A stretch of DNA of 64,000 nt from Microcoleus vaginatus HSN003 (GTDB taxonomy: Bacteria > Cyanobacteriota > Cyanobacteriia > Cyanobacteriales > Microcoleaceae), in contig NZ_CP031705.1 of the NCBI RefSeq assembly GCF_022701255.1, positions 1,749,501 to 1,813,500 of the forward strand, in the 5' to 3' direction. Shown here in pieces: positions 1 through 8,119 of the stretch. Both the position numbers and the translations under genes were made by a program. The first letter of the stretch is position 1. Every line of letters starts with the position of its first letter. Under the pieces are notes generated by a model. The model had not been told where the DNA came from, ran no database searches, and worked only from the letters and a program-made list of their open reading frames with translations.

Positions 1-2
1 TT

Positions 3-404
3 TACGATGGTAAGTTGATTTCGACGCGAGAAATTGAGAGATTTCGGAATGATTTGTCCTGGAGATATAGCTGGGATAGATATTTTGTGGAACCGAAAGC
101 TATTTTTGAAAGCAGGTTTGGGCTGTTTGTTTTGGGCGATTCTGGAATTAAGAAAATTTCTATTTATGCTCCGAGAAATCTAGAGTTAGCACAGCTTTCG
201 GGGTGGCAGTTAGCCTTGACTTTGGTGCTGGAAACCAGGGATGCGATCGCACCTAGAGTTCGGGCGGTTATTTCGCTGTTGGGTGCTGGGGTTGTTTACG
301 TTTTGACTCAGGTTATAGGGCGGGGAATTGGTTTGATAGGGCGGGGAATTATCCAGGGGATTGGTAATTCTTTGCAAGATAGCAAGTTTGGGAAAAATGG
401 GTAA
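3..404 (+). CDS. C-terminal part of a DUF3685-like cyanobacterial protein (5' cut by window edge)
   Basis: The frame is open from the window edge to the stop at 404, so this is the last ~133 residues of a longer protein. A TTG at 15 is in frame but there is no reason to call it a start. The tail has the pattern ESRFGLF, then LSGWQLALTLVLETRDAIAP, then a glycine-rich hydrophobic stretch with VLTQVIGRGIGLIGRGI. I recall this tail from cyanobacterial DUF3685 (Ycf55-like) proteins, whose function is unknown. The glycine-patterned end could lie in or on a membrane. The family name is a recollection and is moderately sure; that the gene is real and partial is well supported by the open frame and protein-like composition. 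Confidence 0.6.
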   Translation, partial: YDGKLISTREIERFRNDLSWRYSWDRYFVEPKAIFESRFGLFVLGDSGIKKISIYAPRNLELAQLSGWQLALTLVLETRDAIAPRVRAVISLLGAGVVYVLTQVIGRGIGLIGRGIIQGIGNSLQDSKFGKNG

Positions 405-408
405 TTAT

Positions 409-447
409 TCATTAGTTATTAGTCATTAGTCATTAGTTGGTAGTCAT
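409..447. repeat. Heptameric tandem repeat (ATTAGTC type)
   Basis: Tandem copies of a 7-base unit (ATTAGTC and one-base variants) sit directly after the preceding stop codon. This is the short tandemly repeated repetitive (STRR) type common between genes in filamentous cyanobacteria. Similar units recur near 21,305. Confidence 0.75.
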
Positions 448-578
448 GAGGAAGCTAAAATATTTATAGCTGGTGGTATGATAACTAAATGGTAGACGGT
501 TAATCAAAAGCAATTGGCTCCTAGACCCCTGGATTCATCTGTGGGATTCATCTAAAATTTAAAATGGCTTGACTTTTT

Positions 579-1064
579 ATGAGTATTATGATCTCGATAG
601 ATGCCGATCGCATAAACAGTTTAGATTTGTCTCCGGTGCGGACTGTGATTGAAAAGTGGCTGGCAGCAGGAGCGATCGCCCAAAACGAACAACAGCTACA
701 ATTTGAAATTGAGTATCCGCGCGAAGAGTTAGATCCGCGAGAAATTTCGGAAATTCCCGAAGTACGGCTGTGGTTTATTCGCTTGGATGCTTGTTATCCT
801 TGGCTGCCATTTTTACTGGATTGGAAAGCGGGAGAATTGGCACGCTATGCGGCGATGTTGGTGCCGCACCAGTTCCACCGAACCCAAGGTATTCAGTACA
901 ATCCTGAAGCTTTGGAAATGTTTCTGATGAACAAAATTTTTGTGTTGACTGATTGGTTGAATCAGCAGGGAATTCCCAGTAAATCGAAGTTGATGGCGAT
1001 GTCGCAGATGTTTGGTTATGATTTGGAGGATGCTTTTTTTGATGTGATCCTGCCGCACCAATAA
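579..1064 (+). CDS. crr6: Crr6-like NdhI maturation factor (DUF1817)
   Basis: The 161-residue product matches the length and pattern I know for Crr6 (DUF1817), a soluble factor needed to assemble the NdhI-containing subcomplex of the cyanobacterial and chloroplast NDH-1 complex. Recognisable stretches are EIPEVRLWFIRLDACYPWLP, ELARYAAMLVPHQFHRT and the acidic end GYDLEDAFFD. There is no signal peptide or membrane segment, which fits a soluble assembly factor. The start at 579 has a weak upstream ribosome site; an ATG three codons later is possible. The gene stands alone: repeats lie upstream and a 91-bp tandem repeat downstream. The family call is fairly sure; the role is known from homologues, not shown here. 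Confidence 0.8.
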   Translation: MSIMISIDADRINSLDLSPVRTVIEKWLAAGAIAQNEQQLQFEIEYPREELDPREISEIPEVRLWFIRLDACYPWLPFLLDWKAGELARYAAMLVPHQFHRTQGIQYNPEALEMFLMNKIFVLTDWLNQQGIPSKSKLMAMSQMFGYDLEDAFFDVILPHQ

Positions 1065-1101
1065 GCTGTCGCACCAATAAGCTGTAAGTAAGCCCACCTA
1101 A

Positions 1102-1385
1102 ATTGTATTTTTTGGGCGGGCGGGACGCCCACCCCACAAGAATTCGCTCAAACTTGAGTGTTAAATTTAGATGCTTCACACAATTGTGGGGTGTTGTATT
1201 TTTTGGGCGGGCGGGACGCCCACCCTACAAGAATTCGCTCAAACTTGAGTGTTAAATTTAGATGTTTTACACTATTGTGGGGTGTTGTATTTTTTGGGCG
1301 GGCGGGACGCCCACCCCACAAGAATTCGCTCAAACTGGACTGTTAAATTTAGATGCTTCACACTATTGTGGGGTGGGCTTCTAGC
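1102..1385. repeat. 91-bp tandem repeat, about three copies, each with a GC-rich hairpin
   Basis: The core GGGCGGGCGGGACGCCCACC starts at 1114, 1205 and 1296, giving an exact 91-bp period. Each unit also carries CAAGAATTCGCTCAAACT and a GTTAAATTTAGATG block, with few differences between copies. The array ends with a variant core (GGGTGGGCTTCTAGCCCGCCC) at about 1370-1392. The GGGCGGGC/GCCCACCC parts can fold back. It fills most of the gap between crr6 and the next gene; no coding function is apparent. Confidence 0.85.
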
Positions 1386-1521
1386 CCGCCCAAAAAGGCG
1401 TAAGGTACGCAGTGCGTAACTCACAAATAGCGTGGTAAGCCCTCTTCACAATTTTCTCAGAATTGAGAGCTAGTTTAAATAAACAACGATCGCCCGATTC
1501 AATCGATCGAGGAAATTTACC

Positions 1522-3054
1522 ATGAAAACAGATTACCTCATCGTCGGCAGTGGTTTATCAGCACTGGTTTTCGGAGCTTTGATGGCAAACTCCGGCAAAA
1601 CCGTACACATCCTCGAAGCTCACGAGCATCCCGGAGGCTTTGGTCACACCTTTACGATGGCCAAAAAATACACCTTTAATGCCCAATTCCACTACGTTTG
1701 GGACTGCGGCGAAGGACATACAGTCAATCGAGTTCTCAAAAAACTCGGTCTCGATCGAGATGTCACCTTTGAACGGTACGATCCGAATGGCTACGACCAC
1801 ATGAGAATGCCGGGGTATGCGCTGGATATTCCCTCGGAACCAGAGGAACTGATCCGCAGATTGTCGGCGCTGTTTCCCGAAGCGGGCGAGAGAATTCGCC
1901 AATTCGTCAACGAAGTCGAGAAAACCGGCGAAGGACTCAGAAAACTCGCTCCTCCCGTCAAACCAATTGAATTGCTCAAAAATTTCGGTGACGTATTCTG
2001 TGCCGTCCAACACCTCAACAGTACACTTCAGGACGTTTTCGACAAGTTCCAACTCCCGCAAGCCGCCCAAACCCTATTAGCCCTGCAATGGCCGGACTTT
2101 TTGCTGCCTCCAAATCAGCTTTCTTTCTATGGTTGGATTGCCTTGTTTAGAGGCTATCAAGAAGGCGCATTTTACCCGACGCAGCATTTTGAAGATGTCA
2201 TCAATTCTTTAGTTAAAGTCATTGAATCCAACGGGGGGAAAGTTCTACTAAACCATGAAGTCACGAATTTTAGGGTCACAAACAGAACAGTAACGGGAGT
2301 TGAAGCGGTGGATTTGACCACGCATCAAACCCATGAATTCACGGGCGACACGGTGATTTGCAACCTTGACCCGAAAAGAGCGGCTAAGATGATTGGAGAG
2401 GAACTGTTCTCTAAAAAAGTGCGGCGGAAACTTAACTATGAGTATTCTGCATCTAACTACATGGTGTACTGCGTTGTCAAAGATATCGATCTCCGAGATT
2501 ATGGATTTGGCAAGTGGAATACGTTTCATTCGGAACACCTGGATCTAAATGAAGCATTTGCTCAAATGTATGACCAAAATGATTTTTCTCGTCCGAGCTT
2601 TGCAATTACAACGCCAACTTTACTGACGGAAGCGCGGGGGGATTGTCCAGAAGATTGTCAAATTGTCGAATTTCTGACTGTTGCTAATTACAGCTATTTT
2701 AAACAGCTTTGGGAGAGCGATCGCAAAGCTTACAGACAGAAGAAACAAGAGATTCTGGACTCGATTTTAGATGTAGTTGAAAAACACTATGTTCCGAATT
2801 TCCGCAAACACATGGTCTTTCATGTTACCGGAAGTCCGACGACTAACGAGCGCTTCTGTTGGTGTCCTAACGGTAATTCCTACGGTTCCAGCCTGACGCC
2901 ACGCAACATGGGGGTCGATCGACTAAATCATGAAACATCCCTCAACAATTTCTATTTCTGCAACGCCTCCTCGGGCTATCCAGGCTTTGCACCGACATTT
3001 TGGACGGGGGCGCTGCTTTATCAACGTTTATCCGGCGATGCGATTTTAGGCTAA
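1522..3054 (+). CDS. FAD-dependent phytoene desaturase / carotenoid isomerase-like oxidoreductase
   Basis: The 510-residue protein opens with a dinucleotide-binding fold (YLIVGSGLSALVFGALMANS, then an acidic ILEAHEHPGGFG segment). This is the FAD site of the CrtI/CrtH/RetSat superfamily, which desaturates, isomerises or saturates carotenoids and retinoids. A C-terminal FAD-contacting region is visible near residues 465-505 (NFYFCNASSGYPGFAPTFW). The length is normal for the family. GAGG lies 10 bases before the ATG and supports the start. A second FAD oxidoreductase follows in the same direction after a repeat-rich gap, and a carotenoid oxygenase lies 5 kb away, so a role in carotenoid or lipid redox chemistry is plausible. 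The true substrate cannot be told from sequence. Confidence 0.8.
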   Translation: MKTDYLIVGSGLSALVFGALMANSGKTVHILEAHEHPGGFGHTFTMAKKYTFNAQFHYVWDCGEGHTVNRVLKKLGLDRDVTFERYDPNGYDHMRMPGYALDIPSEPEELIRRLSALFPEAGERIRQFVNEVEKTGEGLRKLAPPVKPIELLKNFGDVFCAVQHLNSTLQDVFDKFQLPQAAQTLLALQWPDFLLPPNQLSFYGWIALFRGYQEGAFYPTQHFEDVINSLVKVIESNGGKVLLNHEVTNFRVTNRTVTGVEAVDLTTHQTHEFTGDTVICNLDPKRAAKMIGEELFSKKVRRKLNYEYSASNYMVYCVVKDIDLRDYGFGKWNTFHSEHLDLNEAFAQMYDQNDFSRPSFAITTPTLLTEARGDCPEDCQIVEFLTVANYSYFKQLWESDRKAYRQKKQEILDSILDVVEKHYVPNFRKHMVFHVTGSPTTNERFCWCPNGNSYGSSLTPRNMGVDRLNHETSLNNFYFCNASSGYPGFAPTFWTGALLYQRLSGDAILG

Positions 3055-3087
3055 AGAAAATTGGCAATTGGTTATTTTCCTGTTTCT

Positions 3088-3229
3088 CTCGTTCCTTGGC
3101 AAAGCCAAAGAATGAATTTCACTCTTGCTCTGCCTCCTCTTAAAAATCTCTCGTTGCTGCTCTCATTATCTCGTTCCTTGGCAGAGCCAAGGAATGAATT
3201 TCTGGAGGCTGTGCCTCCTCTTAAAAATG
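3088..3229. repeat. Two imperfect ~60-bp direct repeats
   Basis: A unit starting CTCGTTCCTTGGCA and ending CTGCCTCCTCTTAAAAAT occurs at 3088 and again at 3170 with scattered changes. Each copy contains the small inverted repeat TTGGC..GCCAA. Together with the 9-bp array that follows, these repeats fill the 349-bp gap between the two FAD oxidoreductase genes. Confidence 0.7.
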
Positions 3230-3312
3230 ACGAGGCACAGCAAGACTCAAATACGTTTCCAGGTATCACCTGGAAACGAGAATTTCTTCTTCTTCCTTCT
3301 TCCTTCTTCCTG

Positions 3313-3360
3313 ACATCCGTTACATCCGTTACATCCGTTACATCCGTTACATCCGTTACA
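3313..3360. repeat. Five tandem copies of the 9-mer ACATCCGTT
   Basis: Five uninterrupted 9-base units precede the amine oxidase-like gene by about 45 bases. They are preceded by a CTTCTTCCTTCTTCC tract and followed by GTTGCCGAAC. The same 9-mer in reverse complement (AACGGATGT), with the same neighbouring motifs, occurs at 52,206-52,233, so this is a dispersed repeat family. Confidence 0.85.
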
Positions 3361-3403
3361 GAATCCGTTGCCGAACTTCCTTCTATCAATCTAGGAGTGA
3401 ACT

Positions 3404-4618
3404 ATGAGAATTGCAATTGTTGGGGGCGGAGCGAGCGGTATGGCAGCAGCCTACTGGCTCGATAAACAGGGGCATCACGTCACTGTGTTAGAAAAGCAGC
3501 CGATTTTAGGTGGACACATTCGGACGCTAAACAAAAATGTGGCGCCCAATCAATCGGAGTGCAATGAAATATTAGAAAATGGGGTGCTGGAATTTCCCAC
3601 TGTGTTTTACAATTTCGTGGCTTTTATGCAAGAGCTAGGCGTTGAATTAGAACCCGTGCAGATTGGTTCCGCGCTGTTTCTTAAAGATGGCGATCACTTT
3701 TTGTCTAAGGTCTCTATCCGGAAAAATTTTACCGGAATCCAACGCCTGATCGAATATTTGCGGCTCGATAGTATCTACGCTCGTTCGGCTGCATTTATTT
3801 TAAAAATGCGGTTTGCTAAACAGCACGATTTCTACGATTTGCCGCTTTCTCAGAGTTTGAAAAGCTCGTGCGTCCGCAATTATTGGCTGAAGTTGCTGAC
3901 GATGTACAGCTACTCGATACCGTTTGAATTGCTAGACAATTTTCCGGCAGAATTGGCTATGCCTGTTTTGCGCGAATATGCCTCGGTCAACTGGGTGAGA
4001 ATTAAAGGCGGGGTGTATTCTTACATTGAAAAGATTTTGGAGCGGTTTAAGGGGGAGATACTGCTGAATGTGGAGATTGCCAGTATTTTTAGAAGTGCGG
4101 ATGCTGTAAAAATTGTGCTTTCTAATGGGGAGAGTCAGGAATTTGATAAGGTGGTTTTTGCGATGCCACCAGATCAAGTTATGAGGCTATTGTCTGATCC
4201 GACGGATGCGGAAACAAAGCGGTTTTCGGCGTGGAAAGCCAATTATGCAACCACTGTACTGCATTCGGATACATCAATGTACGATCGCTACGGTATCCGC
4301 AAGTTATCAGAATTTGATTTTTTCGAGACGGACAAGGGATGGGGCTATAATGCGAGCTTAAATCAACTTTGCGGCATCTCCTCGCCACGAGAATACAGTT
4401 TAGCTTTTCAACTGCAGGAGTCGATCGCCCAAAAGCAGATTATTCACATTCAGAAACATCACACGCCACTGTACACTGTCGAGTCTTTTCGATATCGAAA
4501 TGAAGTTATCGAGACTAATGGCGAAAACAACACTTATCATGCGGGAGCTTATTTGGGGGATGGTTTGCACGAAGGAGCCATTACTTCTGCTTTGCGAGTC
4601 GCGAAATTAATCGGGTGA
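3404..4618 (+). CDS. FAD-dependent amine oxidase-like oxidoreductase
   Basis: The 404-residue product starts with a classic FAD/NAD-binding fold (MRIAIVGGGASGMAAAYWL, then VLEKQPILGGH). The remainder fits the flavin amine oxidase / protoporphyrinogen oxidase-like superfamily. FDKVVFAMPPDQVMRLL (about residues 245-262) is the usual second flavin-contact motif, and the C-terminus (AGAYLGDGLHEGAITSA) is the FAD-closing segment. Length is typical of the short COG2907-like members, which often act on lipids. AGGAG eight bases before the ATG fixes the start. It follows the CrtI-like gene in the same direction but with a repeat-filled 349-bp gap, so a shared transcript is uncertain. Substrate unknown. 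Confidence 0.75.
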   Translation: MRIAIVGGGASGMAAAYWLDKQGHHVTVLEKQPILGGHIRTLNKNVAPNQSECNEILENGVLEFPTVFYNFVAFMQELGVELEPVQIGSALFLKDGDHFLSKVSIRKNFTGIQRLIEYLRLDSIYARSAAFILKMRFAKQHDFYDLPLSQSLKSSCVRNYWLKLLTMYSYSIPFELLDNFPAELAMPVLREYASVNWVRIKGGVYSYIEKILERFKGEILLNVEIASIFRSADAVKIVLSNGESQEFDKVVFAMPPDQVMRLLSDPTDAETKRFSAWKANYATTVLHSDTSMYDRYGIRKLSEFDFFETDKGWGYNASLNQLCGISSPREYSLAFQLQESIAQKQIIHIQKHHTPLYTVESFRYRNEVIETNGENNTYHAGAYLGDGLHEGAITSALRVAKLIG

Positions 4619-4764
4619 GCTCAATGCTCATGCTACAAACTCTCGCAAATATCAGTAAATTTCTTGCCGGTGCAACACTCTCACACAAGTAACGATGTCT
4701 GCATCAAAAGTTAAACCCATGGGAGAGTCGTGCACTCGGATGCGAAATTAATTTTTGGCGTTGC

Positions 4765-5637
4765 CTAAGCTGCTACACCACGTGCTGCAGTTAAGTAGAC
4801 TTCATTGCTCAAAGATGGGGGAATTGTTGATCCGGCTAACTGAGTACCCTCAAAGTTGGCTCCTGTGAACGTTGCCCCGCTCAAGTCGGCTTCGCTCAAG
4901 TCTGCATAGCACAGCCTCGCCCAATCGAGGTTTGCCTGCACCAAAGAAACTCCCACCAGATTTGCCCTAGTTAAATCTGCTCCCATCAACTTGACGCCCC
5001 GCAACTGAGCCCCGCTGAGATTGGCAGCTAACAAGTTCGCGCCTTCCAAGTTTACCCCGTTCAGTTTGGCTTCGCTCAGGTTGACGCCATTGAGATCCGT
5101 CCTGCTCAGGTCGATCCCATTGATGTAAGCTTTCCTGAGATAGATGCCTGTTAGTTGAGCGCCAAAAAGCTTTGCACCGCTGAGTTTTGCCCCTCCGCAG
5201 TTTGCCCAGTTGAGGTTGGCTCCGGTCAGGTTAGCGCCCCGCAGGTTGATGAATTGCAGGTCGGCTGTGCACAAATTGGCGTTCCAGAGAATGGCGCTCC
5301 GCAGGTTGCTACCGATGAGTTGGGCGCCACTCAACTTTGCCCTGGGGAGTTTTGCTTTGACGAGGAAAGCTCCGCTGAGATTGGCTTTGGTAAGCTCTGC
5401 GTCCGCTAGTCTGGCTTGGCCCATTTTGGCAAAACTCAGATTTGCCCTGTAAAGGTTTGCGTCGTTAAATTCTGCTTTGGTCAGATGCGCCCGACTCAGG
5501 TTAGCTCCCGACAGGTTAGCCCTCGAAAGGTTGACGCCCACCAACATCGCTCCGCTGAGATTTGCTCCGTTGAGGTTTGCGCCAGCAAAGTCTCTGTTTC
5601 CATTTTCGTACTCTTTGAGCAGCTCGGTTACTTCCAT
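4765..5637 (-). CDS. Pentapeptide-repeat protein
   Basis: The 290-residue protein is almost entirely A(D/N)LxX pentapeptides (ANLNGANLSGAMLVGVNLS and so on), which fold as a right-handed quadrilateral beta-helix. A short N-terminal helix (MEVTELLKEYENGNRDF) precedes the repeats, a layout common in cyanobacteria. No signal peptide or membrane segment is seen. I chose the ATG at 5637 over the GTG at 5646 because the AGGA upstream is better spaced and homologues usually begin this way. The flanking amine oxidase-like gene is convergent with it. Function of such solo pentapeptide proteins is generally unknown. Confidence 0.85.
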   Translation of the reverse strand: MEVTELLKEYENGNRDFAGANLNGANLSGAMLVGVNLSRANLSGANLSRAHLTKAEFNDANLYRANLSFAKMGQARLADAELTKANLSGAFLVKAKLPRAKLSGAQLIGSNLRSAILWNANLCTADLQFINLRGANLTGANLNWANCGGAKLSGAKLFGAQLTGIYLRKAYINGIDLSRTDLNGVNLSEAKLNGVNLEGANLLAANLSGAQLRGVKLMGADLTRANLVGVSLVQANLDWARLCYADLSEADLSGATFTGANFEGTQLAGSTIPPSLSNEVYLTAARGVAA

Positions 5638-5765
5638 ACGGGTCACATTCCTAATAGCAGAAATTTATCTAGAAATAAACACTCTTTATAAGTATTTTAT
5701 CTCAAATGGAGCGGACTGGATCGCACTTTCAAGAAAGCTGACAATTAACTTTATATTTATACATA

Positions 5766-5869
5766 TATAGCAATCCTTGCAGGAGTCGTAAATTTTTACC
5801 CCACCCCAACCCTCCCCGAACCCGCTCTGAGTCCGTAAGAAATTCACAAATGATGCGAGGATTGCTATA
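5766..5869. mobile_element. 104-bp MITE candidate with ISX-like terminal inverted repeats
   Basis: Perfect 12-bp inverted ends (TATAGCAATCCT ... AGGATTGCTATA) enclose a non-coding core, and the outermost TA on each side fits a TA target duplication. The termini match those of the IS630-family element at 35,289-36,465 (TAGCAATCCTAAATCA), which could supply the transposase. The core contains a pyrimidine-rich CCACCCCAACCCTCCCC tract. Confidence 0.7.
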
Positions 5870-6101
5870 CTTTGTGGTTTTTCCAGAGTCCCGACCGTTT
5901 GGAGGTCATAGTCGGAAACCCTGGATTTATCGTGGGCCTCTAGTGTGCTTTGGCAAGCGTTGCGATCGTACTGAGATCCGTGAAACCGTTATTCTCAGTA
6001 GGTAAGCCATCCAACACTGTCCGAAGTGTTAATCAATAGTTAAAATCAATATTCTTGCTGTCCACTGTGACTAACAGCTTTTTTAAACGGAGACAGCAAA
6101 T
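5870..6101. other. Intergenic region without a recognised gene
   Basis: Between the MITE candidate and the weak ORF at 6102 I see no gene. There are two small dyads (GACCGTTTGGAGGTC near 5892 and ACACTGTCCGAAGTGT near 6017), compatible with structured RNA or regulator sites, but no known RNA family was recognised. Confidence 0.4.
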
Positions 6102-6371
6102 TTGTTAGTTGTGTTTGCGTCAGGTGTCGCGAAGGCTGGCCTGGTCATAGCTTCATATTTTATCTACTGTCATTTTTTAGGAAAATTAGATGTGGAACAA
6201 CAACTTAATCAGCGAGAAGTTTTCTCGGTTGTCTCGCAGCAGTTAGACGATCGTGCTTTTCAATATTTCCTTGAGTCATCAGGGTTAAAAGTAATTTCCG
6301 ACATTCTACTTCTGAGGAATTTATCGATATGCCTAACGGTAGAGGGTATTCGTTCAAAACCTAGCAGATAA
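6102..6371 (+). CDS. Weak hypothetical small protein
   Basis: An 89-codon frame starts with TTG, and GGAG lies nine bases before it. The N-terminal ~28 residues are hydrophobic (VVFASGVAKAGLVIASYFIYCHFLG), like a signal anchor, followed by a charged region. I recognise no family. It may be a real small membrane protein or a chance frame in a long non-coding gap; the TTG start and lack of known homology keep confidence low. Confidence 0.3.
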   Translation: MLVVFASGVAKAGLVIASYFIYCHFLGKLDVEQQLNQREVFSVVSQQLDDRAFQYFLESSGLKVISDILLLRNLSICLTVEGIRSKPSR

Positions 6372-6490
6372 TATATTGCAGATGGTACAAAACTAACAGC
6401 GAGTAAGAGCTTTATAGGATCACCCCCTATACTGGCAGTTAAGCCAATGTGTCAATCTATGTTATGCTGAGTCAAAATTGAGGAAGAATC

Positions 6491-6607
6491 ATGTCAAAAG
6501 AAAGAAAAAGCAATAAAGAAGTCAAAAAGCCCAAGAAACAACCTGATGGTGTTGCTAAGCCGAAGGATGACAAAAAAAATTATGGTAGCACTGACGGCCG
6601 CAGGTAG
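6491..6607 (+). CDS. 38-residue lysine-rich conserved-type small protein
   Basis: An ATG with GAGGAAG seven bases upstream opens a 38-codon frame, MSKERKSNKEVKKPKKQP onward, ending in GSTDGRR. Its composition (about one third lysine/arginine, no hydrophobic core) and the S-K-x-R-K-S-N-K-E-x-K-K-P-K-K pattern resemble a family of tiny basic proteins I recall from many proteobacteria and cyanobacteria, of unknown function and possibly nucleic-acid binding. A possible -10 box (TATGTT / TTATGCT) lies about 25 bases upstream of the ribosome site. The strong ribosome site and biased composition favour a real gene. Confidence 0.6.
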   Translation: MSKERKSNKEVKKPKKQPDGVAKPKDDKKNYGSTDGRR

Positions 6608-6711
6608 AGATAGCTGCCACTCTCGGAATTGGGATTAATTTTGTTTAAGTTTTATTAGTATCAATTCGGAATAAATTACAATATCCTATTTGGGGATAAT
6701 CCGAAAACAGG

Positions 6712-6759
6712 TTTATTATACCTAGGGTATATGCAGTGCTAAACCCAAAGTATAATAAA
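6712..6759. terminator. Possible hairpin between the small basic gene and surE
   Basis: TTTATTATAC (6712-6721) pairs with GTATAATAAA (6750-6759) across a 28-base loop. A T run (CTGTTTTTAG) follows. The long AT-only stem is weak, so a terminator role for either flanking gene is only a suggestion. Confidence 0.3.
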
Positions 6760-6863
6760 ATCTGTTTTTAGCCATGAATATGAAACATTCTGTCGCCGAT
6801 CGAATTTAAGACTGTCTATTTAGACTTTGTGGAAAAAAAATATAGTTCGATCGCCCAAATCTA

Positions 6864-7541
6864 TCACAGCGATATCTCTGTCACCGCAATATTACCCTCA
6901 AAACACACGTCAACATCAGTCCCCGCCGCCCGATCGCGCGAGCCATATTCTCCCGCATAATAAAAGTATTCTCCCTCCATCCGGTAAACCACTGGCAGTG
7001 GCTGCGTCGAAGGCTGGCAAAACACAATTTCCGGTTCCGCACTTCCCGGCGCTAAATGCGGCAAATTCACATTCCAGAAACACCCAGACTTTGGTTCCCG
7101 GTTCAGCAAATCCGCCAACACCCGCGATGTCCAGCGAGTAGCGACATCCCAGTCTATTTCAAGCGGCCTTTTAATCCGGTGGGAAATTGCGATGCCCGGA
7201 ATACCGTGCATAGCTGCTTCGCGCACAGCCGCAACCGTACCCGAAATATACACGTCAACCCCCAAATTGCCACCCGCGTTAATACCCGAAAGCACCAAAT
7301 CCGGCTTCGCACAAACGTGATGAAGAGCAATACGCACACAATCGGCCGGTGTTCCCCCTACAGCATACTCAAATTCCGATCGCCGATCGACATGAATCGG
7401 ACTGTGAGCCGTCACTTGATGCCCGCAGCCCGACAATTGGCCCTGCGGAGCCACCATAATTGTTTTGCCTTCTACAGCCTGCAAAAGTGCCTGAATCCCT
7501 GGAGCGTCGATGCCGTCGTCGTTGGTTAAAATTATCGTCAT
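6864..7541 (-). CDS. surE: 5'/3'-nucleotidase SurE
   Basis: SurE removes phosphate from nucleoside 5'- and 3'-monophosphates and short polyphosphate in a metal-dependent way in the cytosol. The product begins MTIILTNDDGIDAPGI, where the paired Asp bind the metal. It continues with APQGQLSGCG, GTPADCV and LVLSGINAGGNLGVD, the conserved metal/phosphate residues of the family. At 225 residues it is slightly shorter than usual (about 250), the loss being at the C-terminus. An upstream in-frame ATG at 7658 would add 39 residues without family resemblance, so I start at 7541 although no clear ribosome site precedes it. The gene is alone and faces away from the carotenoid oxygenase. Confidence 0.9.
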   Translation of the reverse strand: MTIILTNDDGIDAPGIQALLQAVEGKTIMVAPQGQLSGCGHQVTAHSPIHVDRRSEFEYAVGGTPADCVRIALHHVCAKPDLVLSGINAGGNLGVDVYISGTVAAVREAAMHGIPGIAISHRIKRPLEIDWDVATRWTSRVLADLLNREPKSGCFWNVNLPHLAPGSAEPEIVFCQPSTQPLPVVYRMEGEYFYYAGEYGSRDRAAGTDVDVCFEGNIAVTEISL

Positions 7542-7696
7542 TAAAAATGTGTCGGTTTTATAGAACCGATTTGAGAGCGCAGAGGCTGGCAACCTTCTGG
7601 TAGCTCTAGCCCAAATTGGTTGTTGGTTGGTGGCGATCGTCAGTATGAGCATGGCCACACATTTATATCATGGCATTAATTGAACAGTTGCCCCAG

Positions 7697-7716
7697 AAAT
7701 GTGGCGCGCCACATTT
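7697..7716. promoter_or_regulatory. Perfect 20-bp palindrome upstream of surE and the carotenoid oxygenase
   Basis: AAATGTGGCG is followed directly by its reverse complement, with no mismatch and no loop. It lies in the 578-bp divergent gap, 156 bp upstream of surE. The form fits a dimeric-regulator operator or a structured repeat; the binding factor is unknown. A shorter dyad (GATACTAAGTATC) is near 7863. Confidence 0.45.
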
Positions 7717-8119
7717 TAGCCCAGTCGCACCTTGATATGACAGCTAAAGCGACTTGTTACGCTTGCCCCAGTGCAGCATTCATGACATCAGTGTCGATGC
7801 AAACATCTAATCACATAATTTTTTCCTCGGCTCTCCCCGATGCTTGGTGTTAAAAGTAGCATATGATACTAAGTATCTGAGACTGAACGTTGAAACCCTC
7901 GATCCTGCTAAATTATTAGCTTGCGTTATCACCATAAGTACGAGAGAGCCGATAATAAGTTAATGTCGATTCCAATTGGGCTTTGACGCAGGGGATGGGA
8001 GAATAGATATCAAATCTTTATCAAAGATAGTATCTAAGTTACAGTCCTCATTTCCCATTCATAAATCAAATACTTATATACACTGTTACCATTATTACAT
8101 TTTAACTCAGGAGAGCCAC

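Noticed and set aside
775..1179. Minus-strand open frame overlapping crr6 and the 91-bp array.
   Set aside because: Antisense shadow of crr6 extended by repeat translation; no family pattern.
1102..1385. A CRISPR array.
   Set aside because: The 91-bp units are contiguous and near-identical throughout, with no unique spacers.
5155..5691. Several plus-strand frames opposite the pentapeptide gene.
   Set aside because: Periodic antisense frames created by the pentapeptide codon pattern.
5870..6101. 6S RNA or tmRNA in the long gap after the MITE.
   Set aside because: No tmRNA ends or tag frame, and the small dyads are not enough to call 6S RNA.
7542..7658. A longer SurE starting at 7658.
   Set aside because: SurE proteins begin at the conserved NDDG strand; the extra 39 residues have no family pattern.
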